Below, one piece after another: positions 23,797 through 31,194 of a DNA stretch of 35,700 nucleotides. This DNA comes from Chromobacterium aquaticum (lineage in GTDB: Bacteria; Pseudomonadota; Gammaproteobacteria; Burkholderiales; Chromobacteriaceae): contig NZ_JAJOHW010000028.1 in assembly GCF_021129195.1 (NCBI RefSeq), positions 1 through 35,700 on the forward strand. The letters are read 5' to 3'. Position 1 is the stretch's first letter; each line of letters starts with the position of its first letter. The notes below the pieces were generated by a model that saw only the letters and a program-made list of their open reading frames with translations, did no database searches and was not told the origin of the DNA. The position numbers and the translations under genes were made by a program.

Positions 23797-25551
23797 TCAG
23801 GCCGGCGCGTACAGGTTTTCTATCATCGCCCGGCAGCGCTCGGCGATCACCTTGCGGCGCAGCTTCAGCGTGGGCGCCAATTCACCGGCATCGACGCACC
23901 AGGGCTTGTCGATTAGCGCGAATTTCTTGATGTGCTCCCAGTTGCCGAAGTAGCGGTTGAATCGCTTGATCTCGCGGTCTATCAGCTCGACGATCTTGGG
24001 ATGGCAGCTCATTTCGCTGTCGGTGGTGTAGGCGATGCCATGCTCGGCGCACCATTCCTTTAGCTTCTCGTACAGCGGGACGATCAGCGCCGCCGCGTAT
24101 TTCTGGCCGTCGCCCACCACCATGATCTGGTCGATAAAGGCAGATTCCTTCAGCTTGTTCTCCAGCGCTTGCGGCGCGATGTATTTGCCGTTGCTGGTCT
24201 TGAACATTTCTTTCTTGCGGTCGGTGATGCGCAGGTAGCCATGCTCCAGCACACCGATGTCGCCGGTGTGCAGCCAGCCGTCCTTCAAGACTTCGGTGGT
24301 GAGTTCCGGCTCCTTGTAATAGCCGAGCATCACATTGTCGCCGCGCACCAGGATTTCGCCATCGTCGGCCAAGCGTAGTTCAACCCCGGGCAGCGGCAGG
24401 CCCACGCTGCCGATGCGGGTGTCCCTGGCGTTGAACGGGTTGGCGGAAATCACCGGCGCGGATTCGGTCATGCCGTAGCCTTCCGCCACCGATACGCCGC
24501 AGGCCCAGAACAGGCGAGCCAATCGTGGTTGCAGCGCGGCGGAGCCTACATTGATCCATTTGAGTTCGCCGCCCATCGCGGCGCGCCATTTGCGGTAGAC
24601 CAGCTTGTCGGCCAGAGCGTGCTTGGCGGCTTCCAACGGCGAGCGGCGGGCATTGGGGTCGAAGCGCTCGGCGCGCTCCACCGCCCACAAATAAAGACGG
24701 CGTTTGAAGCCGCTGAATTCGCGGGCCTTGCCCACCAGCTTGTCGTGCACTTTCTCCAGTACGCGCGGCACGGCGCTGAAGGTATGCGGCTTGATGTCGG
24801 AGAGCGCGGCGGACAGGTATTCCACGCTGGAGAAATACACGCCGGCGCTGCTGTACATATAGTAGAACACGCCAGCGCGCTCGAAGATGTGCGATAGCGG
24901 CAAAAAGCTCAGCGCACGGCATTCGCCGTGCGGCAGACGAGTGAATTCAGCGGTGGCGATCACGGTGCTGAGCACATTGCGGTGCGACAGCATCACGCCT
25001 TTGGAGCGTCCGGTGGTGCCGGAGGTGTAGATGATGGTATAGACATCGTCCGGTTGGATCGCGTCACGGCGGCGTTCCAGTTCGGCTTGTCGTTCTGGCT
25101 TGGCCTGCGCGGGGATTTCTGTCCAGGACGGGCAGCCGTCGATCTGGCCCAGGGCGTAGATCGGGCAACTGAATTTACCTAGCGCCTCATGCAATTTGCG
25201 TTGCAATGCGGCATTGCCTACGAAGGCAAGCTTGACCTCGGCATGAGACAGGATATAGCGTGCATCATCGAGGGTCATGGTAGGGTAAAGCGGCACGCTG
25301 ATGGCGCCGACTTGTTGCAGCGCCAGATCGGCCAGCACCCATTCTATGGAATTGTCGGCGGCAATGGCGACCTTGTCGCCGCTGGCGATGCCCAATTCCA
25401 GCAGACCCAGGCTGAAGCGGTTGACGCTGTCCGCGACTTCCTCTGTCGACAGCCTGCGCCATTCCTTGCCGGCCTTGGCGGCGAGGCAATCGGTTCGCGG
25501 GTGGCGTTCGAGTTGGCGGGTCAGGATGTCAAATACGCGTTCTAGCTTCAT
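23797..25551 (-). CDS. Long-chain acyl-CoA synthetase (AMP-forming, FAA1/COG1022 type)
   Basis: A 584-residue adenylate-forming enzyme that activates fatty acids to acyl-CoA for degradation or lipid synthesis. The AMP-binding P-loop YTSGTTGRSKG is at 175-185. GYGMTES (A5) and the GWLHTGDIG (A7) motif with the adenylate-binding Asp follow, then DRKKEMFKTSNGKYIAP, which contains the A8 hinge and the region of the C-terminal lysine. The arrangement with a long insert around SFLPLSHIFERAGVFYYM is that of the eukaryotic-like FAA1 branch, not E. coli FadD. The ATG is at 25549-25551 on minus, without a strong ribosome-binding site. It is divergent from the PLP enzyme gene and ends at its own terminator. 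Confidence 0.92.
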   Translation of the reverse strand: MKLERVFDILTRQLERHPRTDCLAAKAGKEWRRLSTEEVADSVNRFSLGLLELGIASGDKVAIAADNSIEWVLADLALQQVGAISVPLYPTMTLDDARYILSHAEVKLAFVGNAALQRKLHEALGKFSCPIYALGQIDGCPSWTEIPAQAKPERQAELERRRDAIQPDDVYTIIYTSGTTGRSKGVMLSHRNVLSTVIATAEFTRLPHGECRALSFLPLSHIFERAGVFYYMYSSAGVYFSSVEYLSAALSDIKPHTFSAVPRVLEKVHDKLVGKAREFSGFKRRLYLWAVERAERFDPNARRSPLEAAKHALADKLVYRKWRAAMGGELKWINVGSAALQPRLARLFWACGVSVAEGYGMTESAPVISANPFNARDTRIGSVGLPLPGVELRLADDGEILVRGDNVMLGYYKEPELTTEVLKDGWLHTGDIGVLEHGYLRITDRKKEMFKTSNGKYIAPQALENKLKESAFIDQIMVVGDGQKYAAALIVPLYEKLKEWCAEHGIAYTTDSEMSCHPKIVELIDREIKRFNRYFGNWEHIKKFALIDKPWCVDAGELAPTLKLRRKVIAERCRAMIENLYAPA

Positions 25552-25663
25552 TCGTACAATTGTTTGAATGCGAAACGCTGCAAAATAGTCCTAAAGCGCG
25601 TGGATGTAAAGCTAAAGCCAGTAAAAACTTAGTCAAGATCAATGGAGTAGCCACCGTTTTAGC

Positions 25664-25776
25664 GGCGACTTCCTTGAAGTTGCCGAATAATGATGAAAGA
25701 GTCATGGCTGGGTCGCGCTGAGAGGCGGATTGCGGTCGGTTTGTCGGACAACGAAATCAAGCTGATGATTTTTTGA
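25664..25776 (+). promoter_or_regulatory. Possible leader: 9-bp hairpin followed by a 28-codon ORF before the trans-sulfuration gene
   Basis: GGCGACTTC (25664-25672) pairs with GAAGTTGCC (25676-25684) with a three-base loop and one G-T pair. Five bases later ATG 25690 (or 25693) opens a 28-codon frame ending at TGA 25774-25776, where the stop is part of the GAGG ribosome-binding site of the next gene (GTG 25786). The peptide (MMKESWLGRAERR..., ending KLMIF) is unknown and has no clear ribosome-binding site. It could be a leader peptide or chance. The rest of the 234-base divergent region shows no promoter that I trust. Confidence 0.3.
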
Positions 25777-25785
25777 GGAAAAGTC

Positions 25786-26931
25786 GTGAAATTTGCAACC
25801 AGATCCATTCATGCCGGCTACGACAACGCCGAGCACGGCAAGGCGGTGATGCCGCCGGTGTACCAGACTTCGGTGTTCGAATACGGCCAGGTCGGCGAGT
25901 CCATGCCCTTCGTCTACGCGCGAACCGGTAATCCCACCCGCGCGGCGCTGGAAGCCTGCCTGGCCAGCCTGGAAAACGCCAGCCACGGCCTGGCCTTCGC
26001 CAGCGGCATGGCGGCCATCGACGCGGTGCTGCGCGCCTGCCTGAAGCCCGGGGACGAGGTGATCGCGGTGGCGGATCTTTATGGCGGCGCTTATCGCTTG
26101 TTGAGCAAGGTGATGGAGCCGGCGGGTATTAAGGTTAGCTTCGCGGATTTGAGCGACAGCCGCAATCTGACGGCGCTGATCAGCGCGCAGACCAAGCTGC
26201 TGTGGCTGGAGTCGCCGACCAATCCCTTGCTGGGCATGGTGGATATCGCCGCGTTGGCTGAAATCGCCCATGCGCATGGCGCGCGGGTGGCGGTGGACAG
26301 CACCTTCGCCACGCCTTATCTGCAGAACCCGCTGGATCTGGGCGCCGACGTCGTCGTGCATTCCGCCACCAAATACCTGGCAGGGCATTCCGACGTGTTG
26401 CTGGGCCTGGTGGCGGTCAAGGATGAAGCACTGCACCGCGAGATCAAATTCATCCAGAACGCGGCCGGCGCGGTGCCGGGGCCGCAGGATTGCTTCCTGA
26501 CGCTGCGCGGCATCAAGACCCTGCACCTGCGCATGGATCGCCATTGCGACAACGCCGAGCGCGTGGCGCGTTATTTGCAGACGCATCCCAAGGTTGAACG
26601 GGTGTTCTTTCCGGGCTTGCCGGAGCATCCGGGCCATGAGCTGGCCCGGCGGCAGATGCGTCGCTTCGGCGGCATCGTCAGCATCTGGCTGAAGGATGAC
26701 AGCCGCGCGGCGGCCAGCCGGCTGGCAGAGCGACTGCAATTGTTCGCGCTGGCCGAGTCGCTGGGAGGGGTCGAATCCCTGGTCAACCACAGCTACACCA
26801 TGTCGCACGGCGGCATGCCGCCGGAGCAGAAAGCCCGGTTGGGCATTCGCGAAGGCGGGGTGAGGCTGTCGATAGGCATAGAGGATATCGACGATATCCT
26901 GGCCGATCTGGAGCAGGCTCTGGCGGACTGA
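25786..26931 (+). CDS. Trans-sulfuration PLP enzyme (cystathionine gamma-synthase/gamma-lyase family)
   Basis: A 381-residue Cys/Met-metabolism PLP enzyme, cytoplasmic and tetrameric in this family. The cofactor lysine is Lys196 in SATKYLAGHSD. YARTGNPTR (44-52) supplies the phosphate contacts from the neighbouring subunit, and ESPTNP (142-147) and DSTFATP (171-177) are typical. The family includes synthase (MetB), lyase and O-acylhomoserine sulfhydrylases. The C-terminal ESLGGVESLVNHSYTMSH lacks the glutamate characteristic of eukaryotic gamma-lyase (ESLAELPA) and looks closer to MetB, so synthase activity is slightly favoured; I give no symbol. The start is GTG 25786 with GAGG seven bases upstream. 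Confidence 0.88.
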   Translation: MKFATRSIHAGYDNAEHGKAVMPPVYQTSVFEYGQVGESMPFVYARTGNPTRAALEACLASLENASHGLAFASGMAAIDAVLRACLKPGDEVIAVADLYGGAYRLLSKVMEPAGIKVSFADLSDSRNLTALISAQTKLLWLESPTNPLLGMVDIAALAEIAHAHGARVAVDSTFATPYLQNPLDLGADVVVHSATKYLAGHSDVLLGLVAVKDEALHREIKFIQNAAGAVPGPQDCFLTLRGIKTLHLRMDRHCDNAERVARYLQTHPKVERVFFPGLPEHPGHELARRQMRRFGGIVSIWLKDDSRAAASRLAERLQLFALAESLGGVESLVNHSYTMSHGGMPPEQKARLGIREGGVRLSIGIEDIDDILADLEQALAD

Positions 26932-26956
26932 ATCTGACAGCGTTGTTTTTCAACCG

Positions 26957-26972
26957 ACGCCCACGTGGGCGT
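26957..26972. promoter_or_regulatory. 16-bp perfect palindrome before the nitronate monooxygenase gene
   Basis: ACGCCCACGTGGGCGT reads the same on both strands. It lies 14 bases before ATG 26987 and directly upstream of the GAGGAAAT ribosome-binding site. With no loop bases, a DNA-binding dimer site (operator) is a better guess than a terminator, and no T-run follows. Confidence 0.45.
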
Positions 26973-26986
26973 AATCGAGGAAATAT

Positions 26987-28042
26987 ATGGCTTCCGCTTT
27001 GTGTCGCCGCTGGCAGTTGCAAACTCCTTTAATCCAGGCGCCGATGGCGGGCGGCGCAACCAGTCCGGCATTGGTGGCCGCGGTCAGCCAGGCCGGCGCT
27101 CTGGGCTTTCTGGCGGCGGCGATGCTGCCGCCCGAGCGCTTGCTCAGCGAGGCCGCCGAGGTGCGAAAGCTGACCGACAAGCCGTTCGGCATCAATCTGT
27201 TCGTGCAGGATGATCCGGTGCCCAGCCCACAGGTCTTGCAGCAAGCCTTGGAATGGCTGGCACCTTTGCATCAGGAACTCGGGCTGCCGACGCCGCAGGT
27301 GCCGGAACGTTTCTGCGAGCCGTTCGCCCGCCAGTTCGAAGCCCTGTTGGAGGCCAAGCCGGCGGTGGCCAGCTTCACTTTCGGCATTCTTAACCGCAAT
27401 CAGCTCAAGCTCTTGAAGCAGGCCAAGATAGACGTGATCGGCACCGCCACCAATATGGCGGAAGGGCTGGCCTGGGCCGAGTTGGGCGCAGACGCGATCT
27501 GCGCGCAGGGGCGAGAGGCGGGCGGCCATCGCGGCACCTTCATCGGCCGACCGCAGGATAGCTTGCGGCCCATGCTGTCGCTGGCCTATGAACTGGCGCA
27601 GAACCAGCCGCTGCCGGTGATCGCCGCCGGCGGCATCATGAACGGGCGCGACATGGCCGCCGCGATGCGTCATGGCGCCCAGGCCTGCCAGTTGGGCACC
27701 GCGTTTCTGCGCTGCCCGGAATCCGGTATCTCGACGCAGTGGAAAAGCGAGCTGGCCAAGGCCGCACCCGGCAGCACCCGGCTGAGCCGCGCGTTTTCCG
27801 GCCGCCACGCGCGCGGTCTGAACAATCGTTATATGGAGTTGATGGCCGAGCGGGAGGAACTGGTGCCGGCCTACCCGGTGATGAACGCCTTGACCGGGCC
27901 TTTGCGCGCGGCGGCGGCCAAGGCTGGGCTGCGCGACTTCCTGTCCTTGTGGGCCGGCGAGAATGTGGCCGCTGGCCGGGAATTGCCGGCGGCGCAGCTG
28001 GTGGCGACGCTGCATCAGGAATGGCTGGCGGCTTATGGCTGA
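26987..28042 (+). CDS. Nitronate monooxygenase (2-nitropropane dioxygenase family)
   Basis: A 351-residue FMN-dependent TIM-barrel enzyme that oxidises alkyl nitronates such as propionate-3-nitronate. The N-terminal TPLIQAPMAGGATSPALVAAVSQAGALGFL is the family's FMN-binding start. GADAICAQGREAGGHRG contains the glycine/His motif shared by class I enzymes, and PVIAAGGIMNGRDMAAAMRHGAQACQLGTAFL is the phosphate-binding end. GAGGAAAT precedes ATG 26987. The gene is 55 bases downstream of the PLP enzyme on the same strand and could be co-transcribed with it or controlled at the intervening palindrome. Confidence 0.9.
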   Translation: MASALCRRWQLQTPLIQAPMAGGATSPALVAAVSQAGALGFLAAAMLPPERLLSEAAEVRKLTDKPFGINLFVQDDPVPSPQVLQQALEWLAPLHQELGLPTPQVPERFCEPFARQFEALLEAKPAVASFTFGILNRNQLKLLKQAKIDVIGTATNMAEGLAWAELGADAICAQGREAGGHRGTFIGRPQDSLRPMLSLAYELAQNQPLPVIAAGGIMNGRDMAAAMRHGAQACQLGTAFLRCPESGISTQWKSELAKAAPGSTRLSRAFSGRHARGLNNRYMELMAEREELVPAYPVMNALTGPLRAAAAKAGLRDFLSLWAGENVAAGRELPAAQLVATLHQEWLAAYG

Positions 28043-28122
28043 GCCGCTGGCGGCGGCGGGCTTGAAGGCTGCCGCGATCTGGCGCACAATACTTGAGTAA
28101 TTTACTTGGGTATAGACGAGTG

Positions 28123-28905
28123 ATGGATACGGCGATCGAAGAAAAATACACGGTTCAACCCATTCTGTGGCTGCGGCGCTGGGCGGACAATCTGCTCAGC
28201 TTCCGTTTGCAACGGCCCGATGCTTACCGCTTCGAGCCAGGGCAGTTCGCGCGGCTGGGTCTGCCGCTGGGCGAGCAAGGTGGCCAAGTATGGCGCGCCT
28301 ATTCGATGTGCTCAGCAGTCACCGACGAGTATCTGGAGTTTTATTCCATCGTGGTGCCGGACGGGCAGTTCAGTTCGAGACTGGCGCGCTTGCAGCCGGG
28401 CGACGAGGTCATGCTGGACAAGAAAGCGATGGGTTTCTTCCTGGCGGACCGGCTGCCGCCGGGCAAGGATTTGTGGCTGTTGGCCACCGGCACCGGCTTG
28501 GCGCCCTATCTGTCGATTCTGCAAGACCCCGCTCAGTGGCAACGCTTTGACCGCATCGTGCTGGCGCACTGTGTGCGGCACGCCGGCGAGCTCAGTTATC
28601 AGGATTTCATCGCCGAGTTGAGCGAACATCCCTTGTGGGACAAGCACGGCCACAAGCTGCAATACTTGCCCATCGTCACGCGCGACGCGCCGGAAGGCGT
28701 GTTGAACGAACGCATCCCGGCCTTGCTGGCCAATGGAGGTTTGGAGCGGGCGGCGGGGCTGGCGATGTCGCCGGAAAACTCGCGTTTCATGATCTGCGGC
28801 AATCCGGCCATGGTGGAAGACACCCATAGACAGCTGATGAAGATGGGTTACCGGATGAGCCGGCAGAGCGCGCCGGGCCATCTGGTATTGGAAAACGGCT
28901 GGTAG
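28123..28905 (+). CDS. fpr: Ferredoxin/flavodoxin-NADP+ reductase
   Basis: A 260-residue FAD enzyme exchanging electrons between NADPH and ferredoxin or flavodoxin, often induced by oxidative stress. The FAD-binding motif is RAYSMCS, the NADP-binding site is GTGLAPYLSIL, MICGNPAMVEDT is typical of the C-terminal lobe, and the protein ends with an aromatic residue (NGW) that stacks on the flavin. The frame is open from TTG 28093. ATG 28123 gives the usual N-terminus, although its Shine-Dalgarno is poor and the longer form cannot be fully excluded. TATAGA at 28111-28116 resembles a -10 element but overlaps the expected leader. Confidence 0.9.
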   Translation: MDTAIEEKYTVQPILWLRRWADNLLSFRLQRPDAYRFEPGQFARLGLPLGEQGGQVWRAYSMCSAVTDEYLEFYSIVVPDGQFSSRLARLQPGDEVMLDKKAMGFFLADRLPPGKDLWLLATGTGLAPYLSILQDPAQWQRFDRIVLAHCVRHAGELSYQDFIAELSEHPLWDKHGHKLQYLPIVTRDAPEGVLNERIPALLANGGLERAAGLAMSPENSRFMICGNPAMVEDTHRQLMKMGYRMSRQSAPGHLVLENGW

Positions 28906-28924
28906 CCGACGCGCCCAGGGCGGC

Positions 28925-29374
28925 CTATAAGACCTTGCTCATGAACAGGCTGAGCGGGTCGGGCAGGTAGGCTCCGAATGGCGAGCACAGGCTGAAGCCG
29001 CCACGCTGGTACAGGCCGATCGCCTCCGGCTGGGATATGCCGGTTTCCAGTTTCAGCGCGGAGAGACCGGCGGCCTGCGCTTCTTGCTCCAGGCGCGCCA
29101 GCAGCGCCTGGGCCAGGCCCTTGCCGCGCTGGGACGGCGCCACGAACATGCGCTTGATCTCGCCGTAATCCTCATGTAGCACCAGCGCGGCACAGCCTGT
29201 GGCCACGCGGTTCTCATCGCGGGCGACGATGAAGCGCACATGGGGCTGTTCCAGCGCCGCCGGGTTCATCAGGTGGTTGCTTTCCGCCGGATACAGCGCC
29301 GCCTGATAAGCGTCCAACTGGCGGATCAAGGCCAGCACATCGTGTTGCAGCGGAGATTCCAGTTGCAGTTGCAT
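28925..29374 (-). CDS. GNAT-family N-acetyltransferase
   Basis: A 149-residue acetyl-CoA-dependent acetyltransferase of unknown substrate. The acetyl-CoA pyrophosphate loop is RGKGLA (83-88), preceded by the beta-4 strand EIKRMFVAP. The C-terminal EAIGLYQRGGF is the usual GNAT motif B. The frame stays open far upstream (to 29776), but that part is the shifted shadow of the LysE gene. ATG at 29372-29374 gives a normal-length GNAT. It begins 11 bases after the LysE-type stop on the same strand, so the two form an operon, a common pairing that suggests acetylation or export of an amino acid or amine. Confidence 0.85.
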   Translation of the reverse strand: MQLQLESPLQHDVLALIRQLDAYQAALYPAESNHLMNPAALEQPHVRFIVARDENRVATGCAALVLHEDYGEIKRMFVAPSQRGKGLAQALLARLEQEAQAAGLSALKLETGISQPEAIGLYQRGGFSLCSPFGAYLPDPLSLFMSKVL

Positions 29375-29385
29375 GGGAGGCCGCT

Positions 29386-29997
29386 TCACTTGTTGGAGTT
29401 GGCGAGTAGGGCGCCGAACAGCAGGAAGGTCATGCCGCCGGCCTTGTTGAGCAGTTTGCCGCCGCGTTCGCTGGCCAGCCAGCGGCGCGCGCGTTGTGCG
29501 GTCAGCGCGTACACGGTATGAATCAGAATGATCAGCGCGCTGAAGGAGCCGACCAGCAGCAAGAATTGCGGCGCATAGGCGCCCTGGGTGTCGATGAATT
29601 GCGGGAAGATGGACAGGAAGAAAAAGATAGACTTTGGGTTGGTCAGCTGTACCGCCATGCCTTCCCCGAAACGCCGGGCAAAGCCGCGCGGCTGGGTTTG
29701 TATTTCGTCGAAGCGGAAGGCCGGCGCGCGCAGCAGCTTGATGCCCAGATAGAACAAATAGGCCGCGCCTATCCATTTCATCACGGTGAAGGCCAGCGCC
29801 GACGCGGCCAGCAGCAACCCTAGGCTGGTGGCCGACACGCCGGCGACGATGAAGGAGCCGCAGGCGGTGCCCAGGATGCCGCCCAGCGTGCCGCGCAAGC
29901 CGAAGCGCAGCGAATTGGTCAGGGTCATCAAGACGCCGGGACCGGGGCTGAGCACGGTGGCCGCGGCCATCAACAGATAAAGTGGATAATGCTGCAT
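29386..29997 (-). CDS. LysE/RhtB-family amino-acid exporter
   Basis: A 203-residue inner-membrane protein with about five or six hydrophobic helices. The LysE family signatures are the N-terminal LSPGPGVLMTLTNSLRFGLRGTLGGILGTACG, the central WIGAAYLFYLGIKLL, and the QLTNPKSIFFFLSIFPQFI motif. It would export a small amino acid or derivative by proton exchange; the substrate is unknown. ATG is at 29995-29997 on minus. It is the first gene of a two-gene operon with the GNAT gene and is divergent from the DUF488 gene. Confidence 0.9.
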   Translation of the reverse strand: MQHYPLYLLMAAATVLSPGPGVLMTLTNSLRFGLRGTLGGILGTACGSFIVAGVSATSLGLLLAASALAFTVMKWIGAAYLFYLGIKLLRAPAFRFDEIQTQPRGFARRFGEGMAVQLTNPKSIFFFLSIFPQFIDTQGAYAPQFLLLVGSFSALIILIHTVYALTAQRARRWLASERGGKLLNKAGGMTFLLFGALLANSNK

Positions 29998-30105
29998 GAG
30001 ACTGTCCTGATCGAGGCTATGGGGTTTAGTCTACTCAAGCTTGGTTGTCGATGACAATGTTGTTGCGGCGCGGCGATCAGCCGACGTCGATCCGGAGAAC
30101 GCGTT

Positions 30106-30492
30106 ATGACGATACGCATCGTGCAATTGGGTAGTCCGCGCCACCCGCAGGAGGGCACGCGCATCGGCACGGTTCGGCGGCCGCCGCGCGGCGTGCCCAA
30201 GAGCGAGTTCGCCAGCGGTGACTGGTACGATGTCTGGTTTCCCAATCTGGCGCCTAGCGCGGAGCTGGTGAAGCTGGCGCAAGCGACGCGGAGCGCAGCA
30301 GAATGGCAGGCGTTCGAGCGGGCGTATCGCGCGGAGATGAAGGCGCCGGAGCAAAGCCGTGAATTGGACTTGCTGGCGGCGCTGTCGCACGGCAGTCACT
30401 TTTCCATGGGGTGTTACTGTCAGGACGAGGCGCGCTGTCACCGCTCGGTGTTGCGGGCCTTGTTGCAGGAGCGCGGCGCGGCATTGGAGTGA
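30106..30492 (+). CDS. DUF488 family protein
   Basis: A 128-residue protein of the DUF488 (YeaO-like) family, of unknown function. The C-terminal cluster C103-x-C105...C111-H112 (CYCQDEARCHRS) is the conserved family signature and looks like a metal- or nucleic-acid-binding or catalytic site. The first half contains the basic PPRGVPKSEF segment and an aromatic WYDVWFPNLAPS stretch, also typical. GGAG lies eight bases before ATG 30106. It precedes an RhtB-type exporter gene by 61 bases on the same strand. Confidence 0.82.
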   Translation: MTIRIVQLGSPRHPQEGTRIGTVRRPPRGVPKSEFASGDWYDVWFPNLAPSAELVKLAQATRSAAEWQAFERAYRAEMKAPEQSRELDLLAALSHGSHFSMGCYCQDEARCHRSVLRALLQERGAALE

Positions 30493-30553
30493 GCTTTGAT
30501 TCCGCTGGGCCGGCTTGTATCATATCGCTTTGTATTCGCCCGGAATGTCTGCC

Positions 30554-31183
30554 ATGCCTGATTTGTCCACGCTATTATTGTTCAGCCTCGCCTGCGTTGC
30601 GCTGGCGGCAACGCCGGGGCCGGATATGTTGTTGATCGCCAGCCGCAGCGCCAGTCAGGGACGCCAGGCCGGTTTCGCCACGCTGGCTGGCATTCAGTTG
30701 GGCACTTACTGTCACGCGTTGGCAGCGGCCTTTGGACTGGCGCAATTATTCGTGTTGGCGCCGCTGGCCTACGACGCGGTGCGACTGGCCGGCGCCGCTT
30801 ATCTGTTCTATCTGGCTTGGACCACCTTGCGCAGCCGCAGCGTGTTGGCCGCACCGGGCGCCGCCGCGCCGCAGTCCATGCCGCGCATCATGGCCCAGGG
30901 GCTGCTCACCAATTTGCTCAATCCCAAGATGGCGCTCTTCGTGCTGGCGCTGTTCCCGCAGTTCGTGCATCCGGCGGCTGGGCCGGTGGCCTTGCAGATC
31001 ATGGTGCTGGCAACCTTGCTGAATGCGATCGGTCTGCTGATCAATGGCGCCATCATCCTGGCGGCCAGCCGTTTCGGCCGTGCGCTTGGCGACAAACTGG
31101 GTCAAAGCCGCTTGCCGCAGTATTTGCTGGCCACGGTGTTCGGCGGCCTGGCACTGCGCTTGGCGTTGGCGAGCAAGGACTGA
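30554..31183 (+). CDS. LysE/RhtB-family amino-acid exporter (second copy type)
   Basis: A 209-residue inner-membrane transporter with the RhtB landmarks ATPGPDMLLIASRSASQGRQAGFATLAGIQLG, AGAAYLFYLAWTTLRS, and GLLTNLLNPKMALFVLALFPQFV. It is clearly different from the LysE-type protein encoded at 29386-29997 and is not a recent duplicate. The frame is open from 30515. ATG 30554 has GGA at 30542-30544 at good spacing, and ATG 30545 is the alternative. It ends 11 bases from the convergent histidine kinase gene, with no clear terminator between them. Confidence 0.88.
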   Translation: MPDLSTLLLFSLACVALAATPGPDMLLIASRSASQGRQAGFATLAGIQLGTYCHALAAAFGLAQLFVLAPLAYDAVRLAGAAYLFYLAWTTLRSRSVLAAPGAAAPQSMPRIMAQGLLTNLLNPKMALFVLALFPQFVHPAAGPVALQIMVLATLLNAIGLLINGAIILAASRFGRALGDKLGQSRLPQYLLATVFGGLALRLALASKD

Positions 31184-31194
31184 AGCGCGCCGCG

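Noticed and set aside
25590-25625. Resemblance to a SAM-II riboswitch core (GCGCGTG...AAAGCTAAAG) upstream of the trans-sulfuration gene
   Set aside because: The conserved 5' strand of the first helix and its GATTT-like loop are missing, and the segment lies about 165 bases before the gene, too far for the usual position at the ribosome-binding site.
28925-29776. A 283-residue fusion of an unknown N-terminal domain to the GNAT protein
   Set aside because: The N-terminal part is the LysE gene read in another frame; ATG 29374 gives a normal-length GNAT protein.
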